A stretch of DNA of 64,000 nucleotides from Dipteris shenzhenensis (GCA_047967505.1 CM106539.1), one strand, 5' to 3'. Counted from the first letter of the stretch, positions 22,541 through 34,688 are shown. Program-made: numbers and translations. The notes: generated by a model not told the origin, from the sequence alone.

Positions 22541-23296
22541 TGGACAATCTAAAGATTTAGCATAGAGAATATGCAAAGGAGGGTAAAATTGCTTATGTAG
22601 TGACATGTGTTGAGCTCTGCAGTGTTCAGCACAACAAGTTTTGATAGATTGCATCTCATTATTATGTCAATTAGGCAAGTACACCTAAAATTCAAAATAT
22701 TGCCCACCAGTGCATTGTGTTGTGGCCCCAAAACTACCTCTAGAATAGTTCCACGATTTGCTATACCCAATTGTGGATTGACCCCTCAACTACACTAACT
22801 CTTAGACAAATAAGCATAGTCAAAACTTCTTGGAATTTGTCAACAAGAAGAAATTGCATCTTCAAAGCATTGCACCATTACTCCAAAACAATATGCACAA
22901 AATCAAAACTATTGGAAGACCCTAAAGTAAAAAAATGGCCTACATACAATAATAGAAATAAAAGAAGACATGTTAGTAGAACTATGGTCTGATAACATCA
23001 ATCAACAAGACGGCTTAGTCAATGGATCTGATGGAATCTTCATGACATCATCAATTTATATGACAAAAGAAACAGTTTGGATACTATTTCCTTGTCACAA
23101 CATTGGATTGAAAATAAGAAATGCTAACAGAAATGCATTCACAACATCGATACAAAAGGGGTGGACACCAATATTCAAAATCACGAAGGAAATTCAAATA
23201 AGACCCATCCAAGACAAGCATCCTCACACGTGAACAATTTTCTATACAACCAATAGCAGCAAGCAGTAAGAACAATCCATAGATCTCAAAGACTAA
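22541..23296. other. Non-coding stretch, possibly LINE-derived
   Basis: Only short frames, none with a recognisable motif. It precedes the LINE endonuclease remnant and shares its A-rich composition, so it may be part of the same decayed element. Confidence 0.35.
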
Positions 23297-24665
23297 CAAT
23301 AGAGAAGCGTGCTTTCTCCTCAAAAGGAGTAAGGACACATGGCCTCACATACACATCACTATCTCATGTTTAAGAAGTAGAGAAGCTATACTTGCTCCAA
23401 CCACTGCAATATGATAACTTCGACATTGACAAAGATGTTGAAGTTATACAGGCTCCAACTTTAAAAAAATGGAGTGACTCAATAAGCAAGCATCATGGAA
23501 AACAATAGCACAATTAAGCTTGAAAGACAAAGACACAAACACATTACTCATTCAATCACTCGACACAAGATCCCTAGTAAAATATGAGGTAGATCTCAAG
23601 GGTACAACCCATCTCATTCAAATATCATTGTTTACAAGAAACAAGAACAAAACATCCAAAAGGATTTGTTACTTCTGACTTCAATAGAATCACAAATTAC
23701 CCGCGCTCAAGATCCTGTACACTAGCTAGAAAAGGCATATCAATTTAAAAAATTCAAAGATAATTGAACAGGGAATATAAATTACAAGCATTGACATAAG
23801 CAGGAAAAAAGGCACATACAATGTCTTCAACATCTACAGACCCCCATCAATAAAATACAATATGGTCATTAGGATCATTATTTTGGATCAAGAATTATAA
23901 ACTTTTTAAAACATAGATTAATCATAGCAAGTATTTGGTTAATCTTAAAAGAGAATCTTGCTTTCTCCTCAAAAGGAGTAAGTACACATGGCCTCACACA
24001 CACAACACTTTCTTAGGTTAAAGACGTAGAGAAGCTATACTTGCTCCAACCACTGCAATATTATAACTTCAACATTGACAAAGATGTTAAGAAAGAAATA
24101 GAGTGACTCAATAAGCAAGCATCATGGAAAACAATAGCACAATTAAGATTGAAAGAAAAAGACTCAAACACATTACTCATTCAACCACTCAATACAAGAT
24201 CCCTGCCAAAATACGAGGCAAATCTCGAGGGAACAACCCATATCATGAATTCAAATATCATTGTTTACAAGAAACAAGAATAAAACATCCAAAAGGATTT
24301 GTTAGACTTCAACAAGATCACAAATTACTCACACTCAAGATCAAAGGCATATCAATTGAAAAAACTCAAAGACACACTGAACAAGGAATAGAAATTACAA
24401 GCATTGACAGAAGCAGGAAAAAAGGCACATACAACATCTTCAACATCTATAGACCCCCATCAATAAAATACAATATGAATATGATGCACTACTTTCACTT
24501 CAAATTACAATTCAATGAACCAACAACAACATACGGATCTCAATTAACTTTTTGACTTACAGTTTTAGCTTAATCATAGGAGTATTCATTATTTTGGCTC
24601 AAGAATCATAATTTTTTTTAAAGATAGATTAATCATAGCAAATATTTGGTTAATCTTAAAAGAGT
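23297..24665 (+). pseudogene. LINE endonuclease (EEP) remnant, tandemly duplicated
   Basis: Two direct copies (23297-23945 and 23946-24665, period about 649 bp) carry the start of a non-LTR retrotransposon endonuclease. In copy 2, NTRSLPKYEANLEG, CLQETRIKHPKGF and FNIYRPPS appear in different frames. Non-LTR endonucleases have the order LN.RSL, I.LQET and NIYRPPS, where the Glu of QET is a catalytic metal ligand. Both copies hold stops and frameshifts, and no reverse transcriptase part was found. It would once have nicked target DNA. Confidence 0.6.
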
Positions 24666-25084
24666 ATGCTGAGTGATCAAACATAGTAAGTGTTTTAGTA
24701 ATTCGAAAAAGTATTTGGTTATCCCCCACACTTTGGTATTGAAATTGATCTTAAAACTTCTCATTGGCAAACTATTCATCATTAGCAAAACATTCATCAG
24801 AGGAATTCTTTATGAAATTTTAGGAAATATTTTGGTTTTTCACTAAGCTTTGGTTTTAAAATTTAGCCTTAGAAATAGCATTACCAATGTATTCATAATT
24901 TGTGAGCTTTTTAAAGTCCATTTTCGAATTTCGATGTTGCACAAGTCAAAAAAATTTGAATAGTGTGTTGTAGATTACATATTGAGCAATGACAATTCCA
25001 ACAAACAAGTAGGAATATCTTTCGCATATTGCATAGACCACTCCATCACATTTTTACAAATTACCCCAGGTAGGGGGTAGGAAG
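24666..25084. other. AT-rich stretch with nothing recognised
   Basis: No coding frame, RNA gene or clear repeat was seen. Confidence 0.5.
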
Positions 25085-26200
25085 AAATTTTAGTCTTGAT
25101 TGATATGGAGAACCGCTCGACCCTTATCCCTCCCTCACTACTCCGCTTAGCATCTCCCTACCTCACAAGTATGGATCTTGCAAAAGTTCAAGAAATCCTT
25201 AACTACACCGAAATCCGGACTCTCAAACTACTTCAGTGAACATCACTCAGCCTCTTTACCATCTTTAAAGAAAACACAAAGTTTCTTTGGTTGCCTACAT
25301 GCACAACATGTAATAAATTGACGTATTGCTATCAACCACCGCTGTTCTCAAATACCCAGATTTTAAGAAACCATTTATGTTGCAAACTGATGCTTCCAAT
25401 GAAGGCTTGGGAGCAATGTTGCTTCAAGAAGCTTAGGAGAACTCAGGCCTATAGCTTTCATTAGTAGGGCACTTACCTCCGTCGAACAACACTACTCGAT
25501 GACAAAGAAAGAGTTGTTTGCCATTGCTTGGTCCTTTTCAAAACTCCATCCTTATTTACATGGCACGGATGTCACAGTACAAATAGATCACTAACCACAC
25601 TGGTTCCTCTACTAAAAAAGAAGCATCCTCTGGGAAGAATAATGTGATGGATCCTGGCTCTACAAGATTACTGCTTCAAATTGCAATACACACCAGGTAA
25701 AGATAATATAGTAGCATACACTTTGTCCCGCACATGAGGTACAACAAGTCCAACACTCCCATTCCATAGACCTTGACTTACGTCTATCTTGCATTTCAAA
25801 ACAACCTACACCTATTTTCCAAATATCCTCTACTATACTATCCAAACAATTGATCTTTCCATCTTTCCAACCATACAACAAGTAGATACCGATGTCAATC
25901 CATTCATTTCAAACCTCAGAAATCCTCAACCACATCCTGATTAAAAAAGATTTCAAATAGAAAACAATCTTCTTTTCTTCATTTCAGCTCCTCGCGAACC
26001 CCCTCTTATCATGCCCGAGTCGCTACACCTTCATCCACTCTCACCCACTTTTTGGACACTTAGGTATCCATAGAAGTCATTCGACAATAGTACTACTAGC
26101 CGCACATGAGATCGCACGTCACCACCTATATCTACTAAACCCTCTCGTGCTAAAACTCCAAGACTCCTTTAAAGTGTTCAAGTCTTTAAACCATTCGAAT
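25085..26200 (+). pseudogene. Ty3/gypsy RT-end, RNase H and integrase-start remnant
   Basis: From about 25353 the plus strand reads YPDFKKPFMLQTDASNEG, then IAFISRALTSVEQHYS, KKELFAIAW and KLQYTPGKDNIVA in shifting frames. These are the hallmarks of the gypsy RNase H domain: TDAS with the first catalytic Asp, EQ.Y...KELLAI, and the YxPGKxNxVAD tail. Weak connection-domain similarity precedes it, and a weak integrase-like segment (PLFGHLGIHRS, about 26045-26080) follows. Many stops; no LTRs assigned. It is distinct from the chromovirus at 30-34 kb. Confidence 0.7.
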
Positions 26201-26399
26201 TAGTTTAATGGAATGTCATAGGTCTGTTCCAAAAGCTTGCCCTTCTGGCTTATCAATGTTATGGGGACATCTTGTTTGTTTTGTATTTGTTTTGGCCCAT
26301 GGAGGCTAATGAACCTATGTTTGGGCATGGATTATTTTATAAATTTATGCATACGTCAATCTTTTAAGCCTATGTCTAAGAGGGCTTTATATGTGAAAT

Positions 26400-26480
26400 T
26401 CAAGAAGGGATTTGAACCCATAATCTTGTGTTTCACAAAAGTGAGGTCTACCACCAAGCTATATAGTAGTATACCTAAAG
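26400..26480 (-). mobile_element. Possible tRNA-derived SINE head (pol III A and B boxes)
   Basis: On the minus strand TAGCTTGGTGGTAGA (A-box-like) is followed about 30 nt later by GGGTTCAAATCCC (B-box and T-arm). That spacing fits a tRNA or tRNA-derived SINE promoter. The acceptor and anticodon stems do not pair well, so it is not an intact tRNA gene. Confidence 0.4.
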
Positions 26481-26576
26481 ATAACTATAGTATTATAAAT
26501 GGTCTATCCTCCCCCTCCCCCTTTTGCATGTCCCTTTCTCTTTAATGCCCCCTTCATTAGTAGTCCCTCTCCCCCC

Positions 26577-26985
26577 TCCCCAATCTCACTAGCTTCCTCC
26601 CTCCATTATTCTTTAATTGAAACTCCCTTTATTAGTTTAATCATTCTTCCTTTTCACCCCTCTTTAACTAATTAATAGGAATCTCCCAATTTTCAATGTC
26701 AGAGGACATACTCGTGAGGGGGAAAAAGTTATCCATGATATGTCTCGTGGGTGTAAGTGCCTCACACAACAAAGCCGGCTCTCATAAGTGGTCCCCCAAT
26801 CTCACTAGTTGCCTCCCTCCATTATTCTTCAATTTGAAACTCCCTTCATCCCATAGTTTAATCATTCTTCCTTTTCACCCCTCTTCTATTTTCCACAACT
26901 AATTAATAGGAATTTCCCAATTTTCGACAACTAATTAATAGGAATTTCCCAATTTTCAATCTCAGGACATACACGTGAGGGGGAC
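26577..26985. repeat. Tandem pair of about 216-bp units
   Basis: CAATCTCACTAGYTKCCTCC starts copies at about 26580 and 26797. Both contain TTCTTCCTTTTCACCCCTCT and AACTAATTAATAGGAAT. The second copy has an extra 34-bp internal duplication (AATAGGAATTTCCCAATTTT twice). Non-coding, upstream of PPR gene 2. Confidence 0.85.
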
Positions 26986-27231
26986 AGAGAGATGTCTGGT
27001 TAAGCCAGATCTCATAACAAAACAAATTAATCGGGTGAGATTGTGTGGTGGTTCTCTCTTGCTGTGAACGGATTATCTGGGAGAGAACACGACCGAGGTG
27101 GTGGAGCAGTTGAGTCCCCAGGACTTGGTTCTTGCCGCTGTCCAAGTCATTTTTCAGCGTCTTCTTGCGATGATTATGAAGGCGCATCCGGGAGGACCCA
27201 GCGATCCCTGTGACGCAACAGCAACGAAACA

Positions 27232-29619
27232 ATGCAGTCCTTTCATCTCTCAGGTGCGTGCATGGGTTTTTTTCGTAGTGGGAATCCACAGTCCGACTGG
27301 TTGGCAGCTCATCTGTGCGCATGTACAGGTCGAAATGAGCAAACCTAGCTAAAATTGTTCTCATCTTTACATGGATAATTCAGTTATAAAATCAGTTTTC
27401 TTTTCGCAGGTAGGTCAGGGATGGAGTGTTGGAAAGAGTACATCACGGATCCCTGCCAGTGGTGGGACAACCGAGAGAGCAGAGTAAGTGCGCGATGAAT
27501 CTAAGCTGAACGATTTGCTGTGTCAATCTGTAGATGACGAATCTCTTGTGACTCTTAACAGCAGACAAGACCCAATTTGTCCACTCAAGCTAAAGCCCAA
27601 GGCATCATCCATTGGTCAAGCCCAAGACCGAGTAGAGAGGCTGGCTTCAGGTTTAGAGTGAAGGCGACTGTATCTATAGCACAAGAATTGCATGAGAGGG
27701 AAACGCTCCGCTTAGAGGAGGCACACACGTCTTTAGAACGGGTGCCCAAGCTGCATAAATGCAATACAAAGAAAAATGTAGCATATACCAAGTGCTTGTA
27801 TGCCAAAAGGGGGCGGGAAAATCATAAATTTATTGGGAACTGCCTTGTCCCCATGTTGATCGAAGTTGGAAGCATGTGGGATGCTCAGGAGGTCTCTAAC
27901 AATGTGGCTGATCGGAAATGGACTTCTCTCATCAGGGGTTATATTGAATGTGGGGATTCAAAGCATGCCCTCCAACTCTACCAGAAAATGCAAGAGGATT
28001 CTGTACGTCCTAGCAAGTATACTCACGTGGCTGTATTGAAGGCTTGTGCTAGGCTGAAAGATGCAGAAAGAGGCCATGAAATACATGCTGAGGTAGCCAG
28101 AAAGGGGTTGGAAAGAGATCTTGTTGTTGGCAGCACCCTGGTGGACATGTATGCCAAATTTGGCTCACTTGCAGAAGCACAGGAAGCGTTTGACAAGCTG
28201 CCAATTCAAGACGTAGTCTTGTGGACCACACTAATTGCAGGATACGCTGAGCAAGGGCTTGGTGAGGAAGCTCTGAACTGTTTTGCACAGATGCAGCTGG
28301 ATGGTCTTTCTCCAAATGCTGTCACGTTTGTTTGCAGCTTGAAAGCTTGTAGCAGCATAGGAGCCATCGACAAGGGCCGAGAAATGCATGCTGAGATCGC
28401 TAGAAAGTCACTGGAAAGAGATCTTTTTGTTGGCAGCACGTTGGTGGATATGTATGCCAAATGTGGCTCGCCTGCAGAAGCATGGGAAGCCTTTAACAAG
28501 CTGCCAGTTCGAGACGTAGTCTCATGGAATGCAATGATTGCAGGATATACCGAGCATGGGCTTGGTGCAGAAGCTCTGAAATGTTTTGAACAGATGCAAC
28601 TAGAGGGTTTTTCTCCAGCAGCTGTCACATATGTTTGCAGCTTGAAAGCTTGTAGCAGCGTAGGAGCCATAGACAAAGGCCAAGAAATACATGCCCAGAT
28701 AGCCAGAAAGGGGCAAGAAAGAGATATTTTTGTTGGCAATACCTTGGTGGATATGTATGCCAAATGTGGCTTGCTTGCTGAAGCACGGGAAGTTTTTGAC
28801 AAGCTGCCATTTCGAGACATAGTCTCATGGAATGCACTGACTGCAGGATATGCTGACCAGGGTCTTGGTGAGGAAGCACTGCAATGTTTTGACCAGATGC
28901 AAGTGGACGAATTTTCTCCAAATGCTGTCACATTTGTTTGCAGCTTGAAAGCTTGTGGCAAAATTGGAGCCTTAGACAAGGGCCGAGAAATACATGCTGA
29001 GACTTCTAGAAAGGGGCTGGAAAGAGTTCTTGTTGTTGGCGGTGCCTTGGTGGATATGTATGCCCAATGTGGCTCACTTGCAGAAGCATGGGAAGCATTT
29101 GACAAGCTGCCAGCTCGAAATGAGGTCTTGTGGACTGCACTTATGGCAGGATATGCCCAGCAAGGAGAAAGTGAAATTGTTTTCCATGTGCTTGAGAGAA
29201 TGAGAGGAGACGGGATAACAGCGGATAGGGCCACGTTCTCTATTGTCCTTACTGTATGCAGTCACACAGGTCTAGTGAATAAGGGCAAGAAGCACCTTGA
29301 GACCATGAGCAAAGACTATGGCATCACTCCAACTATTGAGCACTATGTTGGCATGGTTGATCTCCTTGGCCGTGCAGGCCAATTAGATGAGGCAGTAGCG
29401 ATGGTACAAAAGATGCCTTTCCATCCTAATCTTGTGGTGTGGCATACGGTGTTGGGTGCTTGTAAAAAATGGGGTAATGTGGAGCTTGGAAGACTGGCCT
29501 TTGAACATGCCGTCCAGTTGGATGAAAAGGCTTCTGCAGCTTATGTGTTGATGTCTAGCATCTATGCAGATGCTCACATGCAGGAAGAGGAGGATGTTGA
29601 GACTACAAGGGATAAGTGA
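27232..29619 (+). CDS. PPR gene 2: PLS-class pentatricopeptide protein, paralogue of PPR gene 1, partly decayed
   Basis: Likely an organelle RNA-binding protein. Proposed exons: 27232-27253 from ATG, 27409-27482 and 27562 (or 27565)-29619, with introns of about 155 and 79-82 bp at the same positions as in gene 1. Exon 2 encodes the first half of an OSB-like PDF motif (QWWDNRESR). The second half (PDFKHK..LW) is missing, and a local frameshift replaces conserved sequence: KPKASSIGQAQDR is found out of frame near 27590. From about 27830 a long frame holds P-L-S repeats, one triplet fewer than gene 1, then L2, S2 and E1/E2-like motifs (VVWHTVLGACKKWGNVELG, LMSSIYADAHMQEE). It ends with TTRDK and a stop while the old tail continues in another frame. 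It may be a functional short paralogue or an early pseudogene. Confidence 0.75.
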
Positions 29620-29815
29620 AAAGCAAGCATGGAAGAAAGCCAGAGCAGAGCTGGTGGACTGACAATAGTGGCATTGTGTATTCATTTTTAGAGCGGGATA
29701 CAAGACATTGCCCTTAAAATAAGGGAGAGACATGTCCACGAATACAAGTTAAGATGGGTTATGTGGGCATAGTGAGAAGCTGGGTATTGCGTGTGCCATA
29801 TCGATAATCCGTATA
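29620..29815 (+). pseudogene. Frame-shifted C-terminal tail of PPR gene 2
   Basis: Just past the stop, another frame reads KPEQSWWTDNSGIVYSF, then DTRHC and a stop, and further on MGYVG. PLS proteins have a conserved PG.SW at the E2 motif, followed by GD..HP and GY.P before DYW. So a frameshift near 29600 cut off the E2/DYW-proximal part. Confidence 0.6.
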
Positions 29816-29867
29816 CGTGGATATGACGGTGCCATGGTGGATATGCATGCCCAACTATGATATATGA

Positions 29868-30067
29868 TGGCACCTTGGTGGATATGTATGCCCAATGTGG
29901 ATCACTTGCAAAAGCGTGGGAAGCATTTGACAAGCTGCCAGCTTGAAATGAGGTCTTGTGGACTGCACTTGCGACAGGATATACCCAGCAAGAGAAGTGA
30001 AATTGTTTTCCTTGCAAAGAGAAAGTGAAATCGAGAGAATAAGAGGAGAAGGGATAACGGCAGACGG
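29868..30067 (+). pseudogene. Duplicated PPR fragment truncated by a gypsy LTR
   Basis: It repeats the last S and P motifs of PPR gene 2 (source about 29044-29232): GTLVDMYAQCGSLAKAWEAF, then a stop, NEVLWTAL, and a broken GEGITADG-like end. It stops exactly where the chromovirus LTR begins at 30068, so the retrotransposon probably inserted into a PPR duplicate. Confidence 0.8.
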
Positions 30068-30782
30068 TGGAAACAAAAGATCCAAGAATTCACGCAGCAG
30101 GTGACCTTCACGATTTAGTACCAACGTGAAGACGCATTCTTCATGCTTATCATCTCTCTGTCTCTCTCTCTCTCTCCTCGCTCTGCACAATACAAGGACC
30201 TAGAACCAACTTGGGCTGGGACCCCCGGCAGGATTCTTTGTTGCAGCAGAAAAAGAATTCGGAGTACAAAGCTTTGGCAGCCTGAAGGCTGATTCGTACA
30301 TATGTGAACTTTTCAATTACAAGGGTGAGATCAACTACCCACTCTTGGCAAGTGCCAAATGTCAAAATCCTAGCCACTATCTAAACGTATGCTATGGGTT
30401 GGGTCTTTTTGGGGCCTTCCAACTCCCATGGTCAATTCCCTTTGGTAAAGTTCTCCCTAAGCTCCATAAAAGTAGGACATTTTAATCTCTCTTGGTACCT
30501 GCAACATTTTAACGAAGCACATCACCATGACACTTGCTAACTGTTAGCTTTTGCATGTAAAATATAACTCTAGACTAGTCAACCCACTTTGACCATAGTT
30601 AAGAACCTTCATCGAAGTCAAACTATTTAATCCTAGTCAAATCTCTCTGACTGTAGTCAGTACAAACACTCTGGCTGACAGTAGTTAACATTCTTGGCCT
30701 AAACCAAGTCTCCTTGATCAAAGTCAGGCCTTTTTAACCGAAGTTGTGTATTCTAACTTGTAGTATTTACAACTTAATGACA
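30068..30782 (-). repeat. 3' LTR of the chromovirus
   Basis: 715 bp, TG..CA ends on the minus strand (TGTCATTAAGTTG to GTTTCCA). A pyrimidine-rich strip just right of it on the plus strand is the polypurine tract. About 85% alike to the 5' LTR at 33929-34680, with a CT microsatellite at 30151-30175. Confidence 0.85.
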
Positions 30783-30789
30783 TTCCCTC

Positions 30790-33700
30790 GACTTCTAATT
30801 AGTTGACCTCAACTGAATTGCCTCTTTGTACATATCCAGGTTTTGTGGATAATTAGACAACATGTCTTCATCCATCCACTTGGCATTCAATGTCGAATAA
30901 TTCTTGAACTTAACAAGGTATGTGTACAATACCTTGCCTTGGGGTCCCTTGCATACCGTATGATACTCAATTTTTTCGGATTGAAGAATCTCCTTCAGCT
31001 CATTCACTTTTGGTGGATCTTTTATTATAGGTTCTGTAGGCTCTATCCCTTAATATTTCTTTAGAAGACTCACATGAAAGGCATTGTGAATCTTCCAATG
31101 CTTTGGCAACTCCAATCTGAATGCCCTTATTGCTTTCACTTGTGACTTGGAAGGGCCATCATACCTAGTAAACAACTTGACATATATTCTCTCTTTGTCC
31201 TTAAGCTTACAGAGCCTTGTTTTCTCAAACTTTAAAAGTACATGTTCCCCTCTCTTGAGGTCTAGTTGTCTTCAATGGTTATGTGTAGCTTTCTTTTCTT
31301 TCTCATGAGATCTCTCTATTTTTGTCCGCACTTGGTTGAATGCTTTTTGGAGATCTTTGACATACTCATCTTAGGTTCTCAAGATTGGTGGCAGAATCAC
31401 CTTTCCATATATGACCTCAAATGGAGCTTTTCCCGTGGAGCTATGAATAGTATCATTGTATGCAAATTCCATGAACGGAAAGTACTTTTCCTAGTCTGAT
31501 TTCTGGTGGGCCACATAGCATTTCAAAAGATCTAAGATAGTTGAACTTGCTACCTTAATTAGACCATCTGTCTGGGAATGGAATGAAGAAGAAATTTCAG
31601 ATTCCTTCCAATATTGTCAAATAAAGCTCTCCACAATATATTGGTCATTATGGGATCTTGGTCACTGACTTTGGTATTCCATGGTGCTTAAAGATATGGG
31701 CCATAAAAACTTTGGCCATGGGGTTTGCTTTAATGGTCTTACGAATTGGCATGTTTGCTGAATCTATTTATAATATCCATTTCCCATCATTCCTTGTCTT
31801 TGATCATGGCAAACTCCATTGCTATACTTTCCCATGGTGCCTAAGGCACAAGAAGAGGCATCAGTAGGCCAGGTGCCTTCCGTTTGTCAAACTTGACTTT
31901 CTAACACGTAAGGCATTCTAACAAACTTTTGTAGGATTCTAACAAACTTTTGTATATCGTTACGCATGGCTAGCCAATAAAACTAACTTTGCAAAGCTTG
32001 AGTAGTAGTTGAATGCCTCTATGTCTAGCATATGGAGGTGCATGGCATTCCTCTAAGATCTTCTGCCTCATAAATCAGGTGATGCACATGCAATCATCCG
32101 TCAGTAAATAGCCATCTTTCATAAAAAACTAACTTGTCAACGCCCCTCTTGCATTTGCTACATTATCTCTCCAAAGTCTGGGTCATTGGCATATTGCTCC
32201 CTCATCTCTTCGAGATCCCTGTGGTAAGCAATCGTCACATTATTGACTCTGGGGTCTTCAAGACAAGGAATTTGCCACTCTATTCTGAGCTCCTAGTGTA
32301 TGGAGAATCTAAAAATGATACATAAGCATCATATTTCCCATTTCATGTGCTTCTTTAAGAGCTTAGTCTATGTTAGGAAGTATCTTAGACTTTGGTGATC
32401 ATAATTAATAGTAAAATTTGCACCCAATAGATAATACTTTCATGTCTCTATGGCATGTATCATAGCTTTTAGCATCTCGTAGTCTTTGGCTTTCATAAGC
32501 CACTACATGACCATTCTGATGAAGTGCACCCCCAAGACATTCTCAACAAGCATCTCAATCCACGTCAGGGACTACAAGAATTGGCTCTGTAGTTAACTTC
32601 CCTTTGAGTGTACTAAATGTTGTCTTTTGTGGTTGCCATATGAAATATGCATTCTTCTTGGTCAAATCATGGAGTGGAGCAACGAGATCTGCAAAGTACT
32701 TGAATGAATCTTTTATAATAGGAATAAAGGCCCAAGAAGTTGTGTACTTCATGCACACTTTTCAACTTAGGTTGGCTTGTATCTTAGCAGGACCCATTTG
32801 GATTTTTTTCTTGGAAATCACATGCCCAGATAATGGATCTCTTTTTTAAAAAAATCACTCTTTTTCCTATTTGCATACAGTTGATGATTACGTAGCACTT
32901 GAAAAACAATAGCAAGATGTTCCCCGTGCTCTCCTTCGGACTTCAAAAAATGATGTCATCAAAGAAGGTACTAGTGAAGTGCCTATATGGACTAAAGATA
33001 CGATCCATACGGACTAAAGATACGATCATTATGTTGAAGGTAGCAGGAGCATTTGCCAAACCAAACATCACCAAGTACTCGTATAAACCAAAGGTTGTGC
33101 AGAATGCGGTTGTATGCGGACTTGATGATAACCACTTTTCTAAATCTATCCTATTCAATACCGAAGCTTCATTGAGTAGATCCAATGCATCATCTATGCA
33201 TGGAATATGAATCTATTCATGATAGTCATTTTGTTTAATGCGCCATAATCAACACACATACAGAAGGAACCATCCTTCTTGTGCACTAAAAGTATAGGGG
33301 AACAAAAAGGAGGGGAGCTAGGTTGAATTAACCCTTTTGACAGCAAGTTCTAGACCTGGGCCATGTTCTCCTCTCTCTGAGTAGCATTGACCCTATAAGG
33401 CATTCTATTGGGTGGCTCACTACCAAGCATAAGCTCTATCTGATGATCTTCTGGTCTCTCAGGGGATATCTCTCCCTTAGTAAGGCATCTGAGAAGCAAT
33501 CTTTAAAACTTACAAAAACTGAAATTTATGTTTATCAACATCATTCATTTAAGCATGCACTTCCAAATCTTAATGAAAACCGTGTACACTAAAACAACAG
33601 ATTTCATTGCTTTACTAACAGAAACATCAGATACAACGGGGATAGTCTCTCCTCTGTTCTTGGCAACAATCCACTACGCTTTATCCCTATGTACAAAATC

Positions 33701-33900
33701 TAACACTCTTTTAGGAAGAGACAACTACACTGTCCTATGATGAAATGACGACATCCCAAGAATTGCATCATGATGCTTGAGAGGGGCAATGAAGAAGTTT
33801 TCCTGGTCTACATAACTCTATACATGCACACAAAGCTTCCCAATCAAAGGGAGTGACAGGTATAGGGTCCCTATGAAACATTTGATCGGCATTTAGGGCC
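30790..33900 (-). pseudogene. Chromovirus pol remnant: protease end, RT, RNase H, integrase, chromodomain
   Basis: In minus direction: protease end (HHDAILGMSSF, about 33770); RT fingers (LIQPSSPPFCSPILLVHKKD, about 33330); palm (FGLANAPATF and FFDDIIF, about 33080-32945); RT thumb and RNase H start (LVAPLHDLTKKN and LTTEPILVVPD, about 32690-32558); integrase fragments (APWESIAMEF, RFSK, VSDQDP, about 31840-31650); chromodomain (YLVKFKNYSTLNAKWMDED, about 30927-30870). The FFDD block keeps both catalytic Asp of the (F/Y)xDD box. Many stops and frameshifts. The chromodomain places it among chromoviruses, known to target marked chromatin. Confidence 0.8.
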
Positions 33901-33928
33901 CTGCCTAACTCTTCAGTCTTGATACCAA

Positions 33929-34008
33929 TGAAAATGAAAGATTCAAGACTTCATGTAGCAGGCGGCCTTCACAATTTGGTACCAATGTGCAGACACAATC
34001 TTCACTCT

Positions 34009-34062
<54 letters not shown>

Positions 34063-34688
34063 AACATAGTACAAGTGCCCTAGAACCAACTTGGGCTAGA
34101 ACCCCCCCCCCCCCCCCCCCGGATTCTTTTTTTCAGCAGAAAAAGAATTCAGAGTACAAAGCTTTGGTAGCCTGAAGGCTAATTTGTACATACCTACAAA
34201 TTTCAATTAGAAGGGAGAGATCAGCTCTCCACTCTTGGCAAGTGCCAAAATGTCAAAATCCTAGCCACTATCTAGACTCATGCCATGGGTTGGGTCTTTC
34301 TAGGGCCTTTCAACTCCCATGCTCAATTCCCTTTGGTAAGGTTCTCCTGTAGCTTCATAAAAGCATGACATTTCAACCCCTCTTTGTATGTGCAAACAAT
34401 TTAATGAAGCACATCACCATGGCATCTGTTAACTATTAGCAATTGCATGCAAAATATGACTCTAGACTAGTCCTAGTCTCTGTGGGCATCCCCACCAAGC
34501 AAACCGGTGCACACCAAAATAATAGTACTTTGGTTGATCGAGGTCAACCCACTTTGACCATTGTGAAGAACCTTGATCGAGTCAAAATACTTAACTCTAG
34601 TCAAATCTCTCTAATTGTAGTCAGCATAAATACTCTGGTTGACCATAGTCAACCCTCTTGGCCTAAACCAAGTCTCCTTAAGTGAATC
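33929..34688 (-). repeat. 5' LTR of the chromovirus, interrupted at its upstream end
   Basis: Aligns to the 3' LTR from 33929 until AAGTCTCCTT at about 34680, after which copia sequence starts within 10 bp. About 100 bp of the LTR start are missing and were not found beyond the copia element. Contains a CT run (34014-34056), a 19-base C run (34102-34120) and six TTGACY boxes at about 34535-34660. The primer site lies just outside the LTR on the minus strand (TGGTATCAAGACTG, 33928-33914). Confidence 0.8.

Larger units (their letters stand above)
30068..34688 (-). mobile_element. Ty3/gypsy chromovirus, minus strand, gag deleted
   Basis: Two LTRs (30068-30782 and 33929-about 34680) flank a decayed pol that ends in a chromodomain. 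Read on the minus strand, the order is 5' LTR, primer site, protease end, reverse transcriptase, RNase H, integrase, chromodomain, polypurine tract, 3' LTR. No gag is present; the primer site is followed almost directly by protease. The 5' LTR is cut at about 34680 where copia sequence begins. Inactive. Confidence 0.85.

Noticed and set aside
28206-29234. Minus-strand frame of 342 codons opposite PPR gene 2
   Set aside because: Antisense shadow of the PPR repeats, with the same composition as the shadow in gene 1.
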